A stretch of 64,000 nt of DNA from Osedax fenrisi (Eukaryota > Annelida > Polychaeta > Sabellida > Siboglinidae), in NCBI GenBank assembly GCA_964019155.1, contig OZ025239.1:5809883-5873882 (forward strand), read 5' to 3'. Position numbers and translations under genes: made by a program. Shown here piece after piece: positions 49,336 through 62,504 of the stretch; position 1 is the stretch's first letter; each line of letters begins with the position of its first letter. The notes under the pieces were generated by a model, which had not been told where the DNA came from, did not search any database, and worked only from the letters and a program-made list of their open reading frames with translations.

Positions 49336-50319
49336 CACAGTAAAAACTAAACGTTCATTAGACACATTCAGAGTCTAATGAACGTTTAATATTATAAAAG
49401 TTAACCTAAACGTTCATGAAATATAGTTGTGTAATGAACGTTTATCAATGGTGTATAAACGTTCTTTAGACATTTCAGAGTCCAGTGAACCTTTAATATT
49501 ATAACATTTAACATAAACGTTCATGAAATATAGTTGTGTAATGAAGGTTTATCAATGGTGTATAAACGTTCTTTAGACATTTGAATTCCAATGAACCTTT
49601 AATTAGATATATTATTAAATACAGAATTATTTTTAACAAATTCTTGCCAATAATATAAATTTCGCCTAGATTATTTATTTAAATATAGATACAATATCAT
49701 ATTTTAACTTTTCTTTATTTTGTTAAATTGATTTAATTTAGCACTAATAGAAATATAATATTAAGTATCATTTATTATTTTATTTCTATATTTAAGTTGA
49801 TATTATGATTTAATAAATAAAGTTACTATTTTAAAATCATAAATTCTTTAAGTATCTATGTTATTTTGATATCATCATAATTTCATTTATGTGTCCACTT
49901 AATTATAATAATCAACAATAATTATAATCATAATTATATTGATAATTAAGATAATATAAATTTGAAATAATGTTATAATGATTGATCAATATTAAACATT
50001 GAAACATTGTATTTAATATTAAAAATATTATTAATGTTATATTCATGTATTAAATATAACATATATGTAATTATATAATATATTGTAATATATAAGTCAT
50101 TACAAGTTAAATACTAATATGCTGTTACATATATAATTATAAGCATATCAATAATATAAAATATTCAGAATATAGAGTATAAAGAACATTTATACAAAAA
50201 CGTTCATTAGAATATAGAGTATAATGAACGTTTATACAAAAACGTTATAAAAGGTTCACTATTTCGACCACCCAATGAACGTTTAAATTGAGTCTATAGA
50301 ACGTTTAGTTTTTACTGTG
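49336..50319. mobile_element. TIR element D, hairpin-rich (984 bp)
   Basis: TA on both sides (49,334-49,335; 50,320-50,321). Terminal inverted repeat CACAGTAAAAACTAAACGTT at both ends. Inside, TAAACGTTCATTAGA-type words pair head-to-head with TCTAATGAACGTTTA to form at least six short hairpins; the first (49,348-49,388) has a 16-bp perfect stem. A unit of about 107 bp is repeated roughly 2.4 times at 49,348-49,605. Non-coding. Confidence 0.85.
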
Positions 50320-50360
50320 TATCATAACACCCACTTATACCAACACGTCCACACCCTACA

Positions 50361-50637
50361 AGAATGTTGTCAATTTCTGTGAGCTTTCCTCTAAGGGTAT
50401 TTGCCAAAACCCTGAGTTTGCGTCTAGCTTACTGAATATTTTGCCCTTAATCTTGGCTAAGCTACTCTCAACTGTTGCCATCGGATATACTTCCCTCTTT
50501 ACAGCTTTGTTGAATTTCGTCATATCGGTGCATATACGAATCTCCCCGTTTCCCTTGATGGCCACTACCATTGGGCTACACCAATCTGTTGGACTATTGG
50601 CTTCTTCTATGACGTTTAAACTCATCATCCTATCTAA
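50361..50637 (-). pseudogene. Fragment of gypsy reverse transcriptase
   Basis: Minus-strand frame matches about 92 residues of the gypsy RT at 10,712-10,988 (RLDRMMSLNVIEEANSPTDW; LDANSGFWQIPLE). It has S where copy 1 has L in the DANxGFW motif, so it came from a different element copy. It is fused without spacer to LINE-P3 in the opposite orientation. Confidence 0.92.
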
Positions 50638-52508
50638 CCTGTAATCAAGCATGTTACATCAATACTTGACTCATCATCTTTCATATTTAGATGTAAAACA
50701 TGCATTGGTAATTCTATTTAACCCAGTTGCCCTCTACCTATACATACTTTTAACAATGAAATAAACAACATTGAATCTTCTACAAAGGTTATTCTTATTC
50801 GTATTGATAACAAAATCATGATATTTAAAAATATATGTAAACTAGTTGATAATACCAGTGTTATATATAAATATAATATAAATACATAATACCACCTATA
50901 TTTACTAGGGGCGCTGCAACAGGGGGGACGGGGGGATATGTCCCCCTCACTTTAAAATCTAGGCGGACCTCCTATGTATTGGTCCCCCCCCCACTTTTAC
51001 CATAACATTTATTGTGATTGGTTGATCCCCCCTACATACACAATCGTTCGAGCGCCCTTAATATTTATCCCTGCAATGCCCTTTAATCCTCCATAACAAC
51101 ACTTGATACCTCCCATTAATCCTTTAAATATATCATACTTTTCAGCTGTACGACAAAACCCATATATACTCATAATCAAAGTTATTAATATACCTGTTAT
51201 TAATACTACTCCCTCTAATTCTCTTGTAATTGAATATTTGAATGAAGATGAAAGGAATATTAACTTCGTTCATAAAATACTCTCATATTTAAATATGTCA
51301 ACAAGCTCCCTGACATCTAAAACTTTATAAATTCAAACTATTTTTGGATATATATGTAATATATTTCAACTCACCCAACTCTTCATACACATTCATTTCT
51401 AATATATACTATATAAACAAACACACCCGATTATCCCATATATATGAGAGTAACTATCGGGTAGTGACATTCAGATATAGAGTAATCTACCATGTAATAA
51501 AAGAGAGTTTAGCACCAGCTGGTACAAGATGAACCTGCAATAATAATAGTACATTCGAACTACGTCAAACTAACAACTCTAAAATCTAGATCGGTCAACT
51601 CTACCATGAATATTACATAATCTGATTTCAATGAAGACTTCGTATAAACTTATATACAGACCAAGTATACTACTAATTACATCCACTAAGCTAATGCCCG
51701 AACAAATAATGTAACACAATCACCCGTGGAACCCACTTCAGAACAATATCCCTCACCTTCACCAATCCTACAACTAACATACACCAATCTCATTCATTCT
51801 CACAATACATCTTCAACCAACCCTGACCATTACCTACCATATAAAATATCAATATCTCCTCTCTGCACTATATACAATTCCTCACTTATTCAATATCAAG
51901 AATGCATCATTTAATGTTTGCTCTATCAGAAACAAAGCCAATCTAATAATTGACTAATTTACTTATCTTTGTAAAAATTAACTTAGATATTATGTGCATT
52001 ACATGACAAGGAACATGATTTACTCATAATGATACACCCATAATTGTACCATTAAACATAAATCATTATGCTTCGTTCACCTTCCCAAACCTAGTTCCCA
52101 CTTTCGTGGAGGATTAGGCGTACTATATAAAAAGTGTATTTAGGGTCTTAAGCTCAATAACTATCAATATATGTATAAGGTATATCTTTATCTTAAATAT
52201 TCTGAGGCTTTTTCATGCACATTTCATCCTAAAAACTAATTTCCACTTACAATCATAACCATCTACCGACCACGGCATCAATCCATAGAAAAGTGTATTG
52301 AAGAACTTGATACTCTACTTTACTCATTAACCTCTAAAACTATTTTAACTGTTGATTACGATATTCCCTTCTCGACATTACTACGATATACTTGAATCAC
52401 ACAATGTATCCTAAAATCCAAAACCCCTACACATACTGCAAACAATATTCTTGATCTCGTTATATCAAATAAATCATCTGACATAATTTCCAATACTATA
52501 GCTGACCA
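50637..52508 (+). pseudogene. LINE-P3: decayed ORF1-ORF2 fragment
   Basis: Starts at the equivalent of 36,650 in LINE-P1 (CCTGTAATCAAGCATGTTAC) and runs through ORF1 and the endonuclease to about 38,360 equivalent. Pieces of ORF1 remain open (51,103-51,330; 51,344-51,532). ORF2 start and endonuclease sequence are interrupted by many stops and short indels. It is truncated at both ends and carries the small hAT-type element at 50,906-51,060. Confidence 0.87.
50906..51060. mobile_element. 155-bp hAT-type MITE (element H)
   Basis: Ends TAGGGGCGCTGCAAC and (inverted) TAAGGGCGCTCGAAC. Flanking octamers ATATTTAC (50,898-50,905) and ATATTTAT (51,061-51,068) fit an 8-bp target duplication. Its removal restores LINE-P ORF1 alignment. 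The interior is rich in C and G runs. Confidence 0.8.
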
Positions 52509-53591
52509 ATTATAATTTATAATTTATAATAATGGATTGGTATGACTCATAAAACTAACGGAATAGTAGTGGTTATTTAAATTTCAATATAATTTATTTC
52601 AGATTAAATTCAAAATTTGAATACTTATAAATGAGATCTATATTATTAATTAAAGCATGTATTTTAATTTAATAAATTATTTATATATAGTCAATAAATG
52701 TATACACTGATCTTATTGATTAATACATATAGAATCGTAAGTATGATAGGAATACTCGAAATAATAAATTACAATAGTAATGATTTTCGAAATATTGTAT
52801 TGCTTTTTCATATATAACATATGACATATGTTATTAAATTAAAAATTCATTTTAACCTGCCTATATAATTAATATATATAATATAATTAATATTATTATA
52901 ATTTTAAATATGTGTAACATATATAAAAAATAAATATTATACATGAATTATAATGTAAATAATTCAACAATATTACATTGTATTTATATATTATATATTT
53001 AGGTATTATACCTACATATAATATAGGTACAAGAATGATATTTTTTATATTGATGATATTATATTGAAAATGGTATTATTATAACTCTTATTACATTCTA
53101 AACTATACGTTATATTTTAGTTTGATTAAGAAAAAGTTATGATCAAAAATATGCAAACACTATTCGTTCAAATTTGACATGGTGTTCATAGGAATTGTGC
53201 ATATTTTTATTTATTTATATTACATATTAGATAAATCATTCAATAATGTATAATTTTAAATGAAATCAACAGTATAACTTTATTATTATTATTATATATA
53301 AAGTGCAAATAGTAAAATATATAGTATAAAATATATATTAGTGCAAATAAACCGAATATCATCATCATCATCATATGTATATAAATATAAAAATATAGAT
53401 CTATATTGTGTATTGAGTGTTGAAACACAACATGACATAAAACAATAATTTAATGATAAGTAATAAATGATAATAAGAATGATGGTTTACACATGCCATA
53501 AGTAAAATAATATAATATTAACATAAGAGTATAGGTTTAGTTATGAATTAGTATGCATGATAGTTTATGTAACTCAGCTGCTTTTTGATTT
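52509..53591. other. AT-rich spacer
   Basis: No gene or element end seen. Ends at the TSD of element G copy 2. Confidence 0.55.
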
Positions 53592-53599
53592 GTGATGAC

Positions 53600-55267
53600 C
53601 AGGATGAGTTAAATTATAAGGATTTTCAAAGGCCAAAAATAAGCTAAATTCGGCCTTTTTAATTAAATTCGGTCTTTTTTTAAATTAAATATTTATCCTA
53701 TCTTATATCATTAAAAGTAATAAAATAAAATACTTAATGTAATATGTATTATATGTAAATAATACTACAAGTAAAAGCACATTTTGATACAATATTAGCA
53801 ATGTAAGTAAGCAAATTCGTAATTATTGAATATTAATAGGATTTTATAATACGATTTTATACTAATAACAAAATATATGTAGAATACAAAGAGCATCATT
53901 GCTAGGATTATTAAGGGTCTGGTTTGGAGCTCACCAACTGGACTTGGCGTTACAGATGTTTTATACAAATTCAATGTCAATGAAATTTTTGCATACTTTA
54001 ATAAAATCGGATTTTTAAGGATGCAATTCAATTTAATAACTAAAATGAGATCTAAATGCCCCATGGTAATACAATTATAATTATTTAATATGTAGGTCAT
54101 AGAATTATATATATATATATATCTGATACTCGATGGTGGGTTTATTTAATTTGTACATAAAATATCTACAAGAACAACAATATTATTCAAAGGATTTAAA
54201 AAGAAATCCTTACTACTATAAGAACAATTATCAAATTTAAAAAATATCAAAGACATTTTAATTTGATGGGTTTGTAGGTAAAGAGTAATATAAATTACAT
54301 TATGTAATAAATGGAATAAATGTAATATATAATTTAATCTCAATATTTGTAGACTTAATCTACTGATCATAATATTGATGATGATGATACGGACTCCATT
54401 TTAAATAATGAAAATTCAATTAGATGTTATTTTTATGATATTACAGATTTTTGTTATGTAAGTAGATTAAATAAAAATAAAAATTATGTAACTAATAGAA
54501 TACAAATATTATGGGATTGATGAAATTTAGTACGAGAATACTTAGATAGTGCATTGAATATAGAAAAAGTTTCTTTATAAGTAAAACTGGAAAAGATATA
54601 TTGAATTTGATAATGAAAATTAGTATTATTTCTCCAGAAAGATATGTTAATAATGAAAGTATAATGACCGGGGAAGTTAATATTAGTCTCAATAAATTAT
54701 TCAACTTATCAAGACAAGAATATCGAAATATAATTAGTAAGCACAAGTTAAGACTAATCATACAATGAGTTATGTAAAAGTAAATCTAATTTAGGTAGAA
54801 TTTGATAAGATATAAAACTATTATTGAAAAGATACGTTGGAAGGTAAATGCATTTCTCACTATTTATTTATAATATAATATATTCTATTAATAATCAGAT
54901 TTTTCATTATTAATGTCGATAAAAACATAAGGGAAAAACCCATCTTTCAAACATTTTACTTGAAGGATATATACACTCAAAACAATTTAATTATTTAATA
55001 CAAATATAATACATTTCTTATTTACTTGTACTATATTATTGATTTAGAGACTATATATATAGTATTTAATCAATATATTGATACCAATATATTTGTTGAT
55101 ATTAACATTATTGTAAAGCCATGCTATATAATATATAGATATATCTATATTGATCAAATATAGAAAGGCCTAATTTAAGCCGAATATAAGGATTTTGAAA
55201 GACCGAAAATAAGCTAAATTCGGCCTTTTTCCTAAAATTAGGTAAAGGCCGAATTTAACTCACCCTG
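53600..55267. mobile_element. hAT-type element G, complete (1,668 bp; copy 2)
   Basis: Left end CAGGATGAGTTAAATT and right end (inverted) CAGGGTGAGTTAAATT. A perfect 8-bp target duplication GTGATGAC lies at 53,592-53,599 and 55,268-55,275. The words AAGGCC(G)AA and AATTCGGCC(T)TTT recur at 53,627-53,685 and 55,160-55,262. No intact transposase. Lacks about 90 bp present in copy 1. Confidence 0.85.
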
Positions 55268-55510
55268 GTGATGACTCAACTTTCTGGTAAGGGGCGACCA
55301 ATTCCTATGTCATGGGAATATTCTAGAGCCAGTAGAATGTATACTGACATCCATACTCCCCGAATCATATCACAAATCGCAAAAAAACTATATCACCTAT
55401 CACAAGTATGCCACAAAGACAGAGCTAAACTAACAATTATAATAGGGGATTATCACCCTATTTATGAGAAAACAAGAAATAAAAATAAAGATATATGAAT
55501 AATACACAAA

Positions 55511-56022
55511 TATGAATAAATTTAAAAACGAGATGTAATCAACGATGTATGTTTTAATGCGTCACGGAAACCGACTATTGATTTACGGGATTGTAACATT
55601 TATGGGGAGCGAATTCCAGTCAGTAGATACCCTATTGCCGAAGTAATTCAGGTGTGAATTCGTTCTGAATATATGCATATATCCTATAGGATCTTCCTAC
55701 TATGTTGTGCCCTCTACATCTATTGCTGTATACGTCGAATATCTTGTCAGGATCGACATCCACAAATCCATTCAGTATCGTGTACGACGTACACTGTACG
55801 TTAACACCAGATCTGTTACCAACATGAGAACTGATAATGATTTAATATTGAGAACAATAAGTCTATCGGTGTAAGAACATCGGTGGGAATATTACATCTA
55901 GCAAATAATCGTTTAGTGAAATATTTTTGAATATTTTCAATGCGGTTAGAATTAGTGATATATAATGGATCTGGATTCCAAACAGAAGAATCGGACGTAC
56001 AAACGATATATATGTTTTAAGT

Positions 56023-56066
<44 letters not shown>

Positions 56067-58160
56067 TGGTTATGAAGAATCTGAATAATCTAGTAATCAT
56101 TAGATAGGCTTTATTACAAATATTATTAATATGAATATTGAAACTCATATTATCACTAAATGTAATACACAAATCTTTAAAACTAGATTGAATTGGTAAA
56201 GTGTGCCCATTTAAATTATATACATAAGCGGGAAACATATTTCCAACTCGCATCACTACACATTTCTTCGGAGCCAATTCGAGTTCCCATATTTTCATCC
56301 ACTTGCTGATATCATCGAGAGTATTTTGCAGAAGGAGACTACTATCATTGGATTTGAATGAAAATGATAATGTAGTATCATCTGCAAATAGAGTTATTAA
56401 TCGAATTATTAATTATATTAGGGATATCATTTATATAGATCAGAAATAGCAATGGACCAATAGAATATTTGTGGTACCAACAAACCGATCCTTGTGGAAA
56501 ACCCGATATGACCTGTGTATAGTTAGAAAACGTATTATTAATTTTTACTCGTTGTTTACGATTATTTACGTAGGATTTTAACCACATAATTACATCACCA
56601 CAAATCCCATAATGAGATAACGTATGTAATAATTTGGTGTGTGATACTTTATCGAATGCTTTTGATAAATCTATATAAACAATATCAGATAGCGATGATG
56701 CATATCTAGATTTATATATGTGCTTGTAGAAAGATATTAATTACAGGCCAGTCGATTTCCCTGCGAGAAAACCATACTGGTGTTGCGTAATATATATATT
56801 AGAACGTATTTATAAATAAAAAGTAAGATAATGCGAGAGGATTTTTTTCAAATAGCATTAACATTCTTATTGGACGATAATTAATTGCCTTCGTTGCATC
56901 ACCTTTTTTAAAAATTAGGATTATATGAGACAATTTCCATATATCCGGGCATATATCCTACCTGTTTTAAGAATATTATTGTATATATTATTGAAAGAGG
57001 ATAGCATAATTGAAATGATAATATCTTTAATAAAGCTTTCGGAATACCATCAGGTGAGTTATTATAATTACTGGGTAATAGGCATAGGAATTTACATACC
57101 ACGTCAGGTGTGGTAGGGTATGAGGAAAACGAGCGAGATGCCGATTGTGATGATTGTGTATTACCTATTGCCAGTAACGGTGTTAAATTACTATCAGTAC
57201 TTTTATTAAAAACAGATTGGTATTTATAAGCAGGAAGCTTTGTCAAAATCAGATGATAATACAACATCATTAATTTCGTCATAAAGTGGTGTGATATTGA
57301 GTTAGTAGAATGTAGTTTATTATTTAAGTATTTATAGAAAGTAGACTTATTATCATAAGAACACATTGGCTTCCCTGTCTAAGTTATATTACTTAAGTTT
57401 TAGTCCAAAATTAAGTTGAATTTTACGCTAGTTTAGACGAGTGGTATTGTCATTAATTATACTGTGTAGATAGCAACATTTGTTCATTAATATTTTAGAT
57501 GGATAGGATATCTATATTTTCTAAACTTGGTACGAGGAGTATGATTGTTATATATTAATAATAAGGTCTCTATAAATATGGATAGCATATCCGAACTATC
57601 ATAAGCCGACTCTAATAGGTAGTCCCAATTAATTATAGAAAGATCATATTTAATTGAGTCATAATCAGATTTAATGTAGTTGGGTGATGACTTTTTATTA
57701 AATGATTTTAATTTGACCTTATAATAATTAGATGGATATAAAATATATCATAGATACATGATCGCTACAGTGATTATTATATTCAATAGGGTTAGTAGGT
57801 GAGATTTAAGAAATTGTTCTAATATCATTAGTTAGTATTAAGTCTAGTATATTCGATTTGCGTTTTGGATAATTTACTAACTTTGTTAGAGCATGATTTT
57901 GTGTAAAACTATACACATATTTTTCGACCAATGAAATAGCAGAACCATTTCTCTAGCCAATATTTGGCAAGTTCAGATCTCCGTAAATCATACTAGTTTT
58001 AATTGTATCAGTTACTTTAGAAATTAGGTCAACTAATTTAATAGTATCGTTATATAACATAGAGGGTGGTCTTTAAATAACAATAATTGTATAATCAGAC
58101 ACAAGAAGATTAATCAATTTAAAGTTTTCAGTAAATGTTAGAGTATGTATCGGGAATAAA

Positions 58161-58207
<47 letters not shown>

Positions 58208-59404
58208 TACCACCACCATGTATTTTTTTTATTCTATCTAATCTAAACAAAATTATAATAGGTGTAATTTAATAACATACCATTCGTTATTTTATCATTA
58301 AGCCAAATTTCAGTAAATATGAGAATATCATATTCATGACTTTTAATCATGGATACTAATGTTGGTAATTTATTACTGAGACTTCTTGATTAGAGTAGAA
58401 TACTTTTATGAAATAATATAGTCAATTATTATTAATAACAATTTTGAACTAGTAGAGGAATTATTAGATCTTTTATTATTATTATCAATTGATAATTTCC
58501 ATTTATTATAATCACTAATAGTATACTCTATAATACAATTCTATTCAATTACAATGATCTCATAATTTTAAAAAAAAGTCCGTAACTCATAATTAAGTGT
58601 ATGATTATTAAATACACATTTAATATTACCGGGTTTGTTAGATGCTCCTAAGGTTAATATTCTTCGCTTCATCCTGTCATCATAAAATTGATCAGGACGA
58701 ATATAAATTTGAGAGCAAACATTATTATTCTTACGTAATATGCTACACGATTTCAATATCGATACAACAGTAAGGTAATTATTATTTAAATTTAATTTAT
58801 AGAAATAACCCTTTTTTGTAGTAATTTTTGAAATATTAACGCTTTTCGTATTAATATTGAGATCATGCATTAGTGAATCAAGAACGCTCATATCTACAAT
58901 ACCGAATACAATAACATACTTATTAATATAATTTGAAATCGTTATTTCTTTAGAAATAGATCTAGCTAGATTATTTTGAGAAGTAATATCAGCATATGTT
59001 GGTTTGGCTTTTGCGTTATCAGATAACATAGTATATAGTATAGGCTATTTGAATTAGTTGCATTCAATTGAACATCAATTTGTGTTATTAGAGTACGATT
59101 CGTTTCAAGTTCTTTAACTAATGTATTGAATATTGGTACTTTGTTATTAGTACTGTATATATAAACTTATGATGAGAGAGGCAAATTAATGCATGCATTA
59201 CATCTGAACAAAAAAGATGTAGAACATAAAATATCACATACATATTTAGGTGCAATATTTCCATTGGGGAACTTATTTGTTATGGATTTAACATCATTCA
59301 AACATATAATATGAGTGTTCGATGAACAAGATGAACATGTAACAAAACTATAGTTCGATATATTATTAATATACACCTTATTATATATATTACAATCGAC
59401 CATT
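55511..59404 (-). mobile_element. LINE-Y copy 2 (decayed)
   Basis: Duplicate of 1,565-5,470. Lacks the 32-bp insertion of copy 1, so the RT palm segment GPLLFLIYINDIP stays in a longer frame (56,378-56,587), and the pre-RT frame is longer (56,908-57,366). ORF1 pieces lie at 58,568-59,029 and 59,167-59,403. Still non-functional. Confidence 0.88.
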
Positions 59405-59578
59405 TTAAAATATATTAAATAGAGTAATCTTGAGTAAGTTAATACACTACTTATACAATAAGTTATAATATCTAAATAATCATATATATGTATAGCAATT
59501 CAATAGTAAATCCTTTAACTATTCAATTTTATACTAAGTATAATGCATATATATTTACTGTAATGATGTACGCTAATG

Positions 59579-59984
59579 TTGAATGAGGAAAAGAAGATAT
59601 CAGCATTTGAAAATAAAGCTAATAGAATATTACTAGAAATAAATACCGCCAGAGGAAAACTAATGCATATATCAAAGAAACCATTACCATATTTGTAGGT
59701 AAATAAGAACCACTGATAACTACTATACAAAGAAGGAAACTGTCATAATATGGACACTTATGCCGATATGATAATTTGAGTACAACTATTATGCAAGGTA
59801 GGGTTGAAGGTACAGGGTTAGAGGAAGACCAAAGAAAGACTGGATGGCTAATATAATACAGTGGACTGATAAGACGGTGGGTGAACTTTTGAAGAAGGTT
59901 AAGCATAGAAATGGCTGGAGAAGATTTGTTGTTGTTGTACTCGAGATGATTCCCCCTACGATGCATGCGTCACGGGATTAAAAT
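59579..59984 (+). pseudogene. LINE 3' fragment, C-terminal RT tail (copy 2)
   Basis: Duplicate of 5,645-6,050, with GRGRPKKDWMANI and NGWRRFV on the plus strand. No differences seen that restore function. Confidence 0.55.
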
Positions 59985-60322
59985 GAATGATGTACAATAA
60001 AATATGTAATGAAATCTATGAATTATAATTAATGGTAATATGTTGAATTCTTGGAAATGCATGAATAGAAATATAATATAAACAGCTCTATATTTATTTC
60101 AGTGATTGTAATTCAGTGATTATTGTGAATTTTATGAAAATAAAAATAGTAAAATGTACATAAAATAACTAAATAACTATAAAATAATTAAATATTATTA
60201 TGAGACTATATATCATATATTCATGCATATTAATATCTAATTTAGTAAGCACGATAACTTATCTTATCAAGTAGATTGTCCAGATAACTAATTTTAATAA
60301 AATAATAAAGTTGTTGTTGATA

Positions 60323-60379
60323 GGGGAAAGTAACCGAATACGGACAATACCCGAATACAGACACTCTCGGTATTCTAAA
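60323..60379 (+). mobile_element. Family-A left end A1, copy 2
   Basis: Duplicate of 6,389-6,445 with the same TA, GGGGAAAGTAACCG end and two words. Confidence 0.8.
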
Positions 60380-60838
60380 TACTATAAATAGAAGTAAGTT
60401 TAAACTGTTATATATAATTCATAAAACCTTACTCTATAATACTCCTGTATACCTTCGAGATTTACTCGCTCAAAAATTATCTAGACGGTCTCTACGCTCA
60501 ACTACTGATCAACATCGTCTGAGATTTGAAATGGGAAACGTCTCTATATTGTCGAAAAGAGCATTCTTATACAGCTCGCCTGAAATTTGGAATACGTTAC
60601 CAATTACTAATAGATCTACAAGTAATCACCAGACCTTCAAAACCGCCCTAAAAAAGTATCTTATTTCAAAAGAGAAGACCAATCTTAGTTAAATTTATGT
60701 TTTTTTTTATTATTGTTTATCATTACTCGTTTATATTTATATTATTATATTCCATGTGTTTTTGTTATACACTTGAGAGAATGCATCACGCATTATAATG
60801 CAGTGTCTAAATAAATCGTTGATTGATTTATTGATTGA
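60379..60838 (+). pseudogene. LINE-Z 3' fragment, copy 2
   Basis: Duplicate of 6,445-6,904; the frame 60,394-60,691 still ends in the same stop. One GATT unit of the tail is mutated to TTTA. Followed by (GTA)n at 60,839-60,872. Confidence 0.7.
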
Positions 60839-60872
<34 letters not shown>

Positions 60873-61028
60873 CAGTGCCGGATTAAGCTAAGTATGGGCC
60901 CGGGGCAAACTTAATTTATTGGCCCCCTACTTTTTATAATTTAAAAAACATATCAGATGTATCTACAATATAAATATACATAGTGAATTTTTGGTAACTA
61001 ACGTCTTTATGGTATAGGTACGATGTAC
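60873..61028. mobile_element. hAT-like terminus fragment, copy 2
   Basis: Duplicate of 6,930-7,085, starting CAGTGCCGGATTAAGC directly after (GTA)n. Confidence 0.5.
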
Positions 61029-61034
61029 CTTGCA

Positions 61035-61903
61035 GGGGAAAGTAACCGAATACGGACAGTGCCCGAATGCGGACACTCTCGGTATCTCAGAAACCATAAA
61101 TCCTACAAAAAAATGTTTAATGTATAAAATATTCATATTTATATAAATAGTCTACAAAAGTATTTTTATTTTTTAATTATTCAAAATATTTCTGATATAT
61201 CCAATAAACTGATTTTTTTATTACATTTTTAAATTTATGAAAACAAATGTCAACTTAAAACCTTTTCAAGAATATAAAAATGTATCGTTATACAATATAA
61301 CACTATATTATTGAAAATTAAAGCATTCTAAAAATTATATATATAATTTCTATATTTGTTATCAAAATATTCATTAAGTTATAAGCATATGTCTAGAGGT
61401 CATATAAGTTCCTAATACGGACACTCTAGATATCTTAATACAGACACCATATAACCAATCAGCGCGTAGCGTATGAACATTTTTGATTTTCATAAAAATC
61501 GCGTACGTTATAATATTTACCACCAATAAAGCTAAATCTAAAATTGTTATTATTCAGTTACTTAAATTGTATTATTAATTAAAATAATAATACTAATAAA
61601 TAAATTATTAACTAATTAAATTAGAATAAATTATTCATACAATTAATTATAAATAATGTAATTGTAATTTGTCTGATTGATTCATCAATACTATATGGTT
61701 TATCTAGTGGTATTTAGGGTGTCCGTATTATAACACAGGGTGTCCGTATTAGGACAAGGGTACCGAATACGGATACCCCTGTTATCTATAGAATTAAAAG
61801 ATTAAATAAAATTATAAAATTACAATAATTTCTATAATCAAATAATATTGGGATTTTTATATCAATAATTTATCTTTTTTATAAACAATTTCTATAATTT
61901 ATA
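61035..61903 (+). mobile_element. Family-A element A2, copy 2
   Basis: Duplicate of 7,092-7,960 with all seven visible words retained, in the same order. Confidence 0.82.
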
Positions 61904-61974
61904 TCTTTACATATAATTATTCTTTAAATTATATAATAGTATAAAATTAGTATTTTAGTTTTTATTAATTTGCA

Positions 61975-62028
61975 AAAATAATAAATAAAGACTTAAGTCT
62001 TAAGACTTAAGTCTTTATTTATTATTTT
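61975..62028. repeat. Perfect 54-bp palindrome, copy 2
   Basis: Identical to 8,032-8,085. Confidence 0.95.
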
Positions 62029-62217
62029 AAATGTAATTATATATATATAATATAAAATACAGTTCAATAGTACATAATACAAAAGTTTATTTTAAATATT
62101 AAGTAAATATATAATATTTATATATATTTTTTTTACAATATGATATACCATATATGGAATATATATAATAATAATAATAATATTTATTTATTGAAATCGC
62201 CAATATACATTGAATAC

Positions 62218-62367
62218 TGTAATAACTGCCTATTATGAGTATAACTAACCTAGTTGGTTTCCAGGACCAGAATGTATGTATCATCTAAAGATACATATAA
62301 TGGGTGTGGCTTAGCGTCATACCCGAATAGGCAGCTACAAAGTTACAGCCTATAACATATTACTACA
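62218..62367 (-). repeat. 3' LTR, copy 2
   Basis: 150 bp; matches 8,275-8,424. Confidence 0.93.
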
Positions 62368-62504
62368 TCTCCCTTCTTAAGATTAATAATATTCAAATAC
62401 CTTGATGATTATATTTAACTAAAATAATAATAATAATAATAATAATAATGAACTAAATAATGAACAACACATAAATAATATACCCACCACCCTCTTCCCG
62501 TATC

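Noticed and set aside
49348..49605. CRISPR-like array in element D
   Set aside because: Repeats are inverted pairs inside a TIR element in a eukaryotic genome, with no unique equal-length spacers or cas genes.
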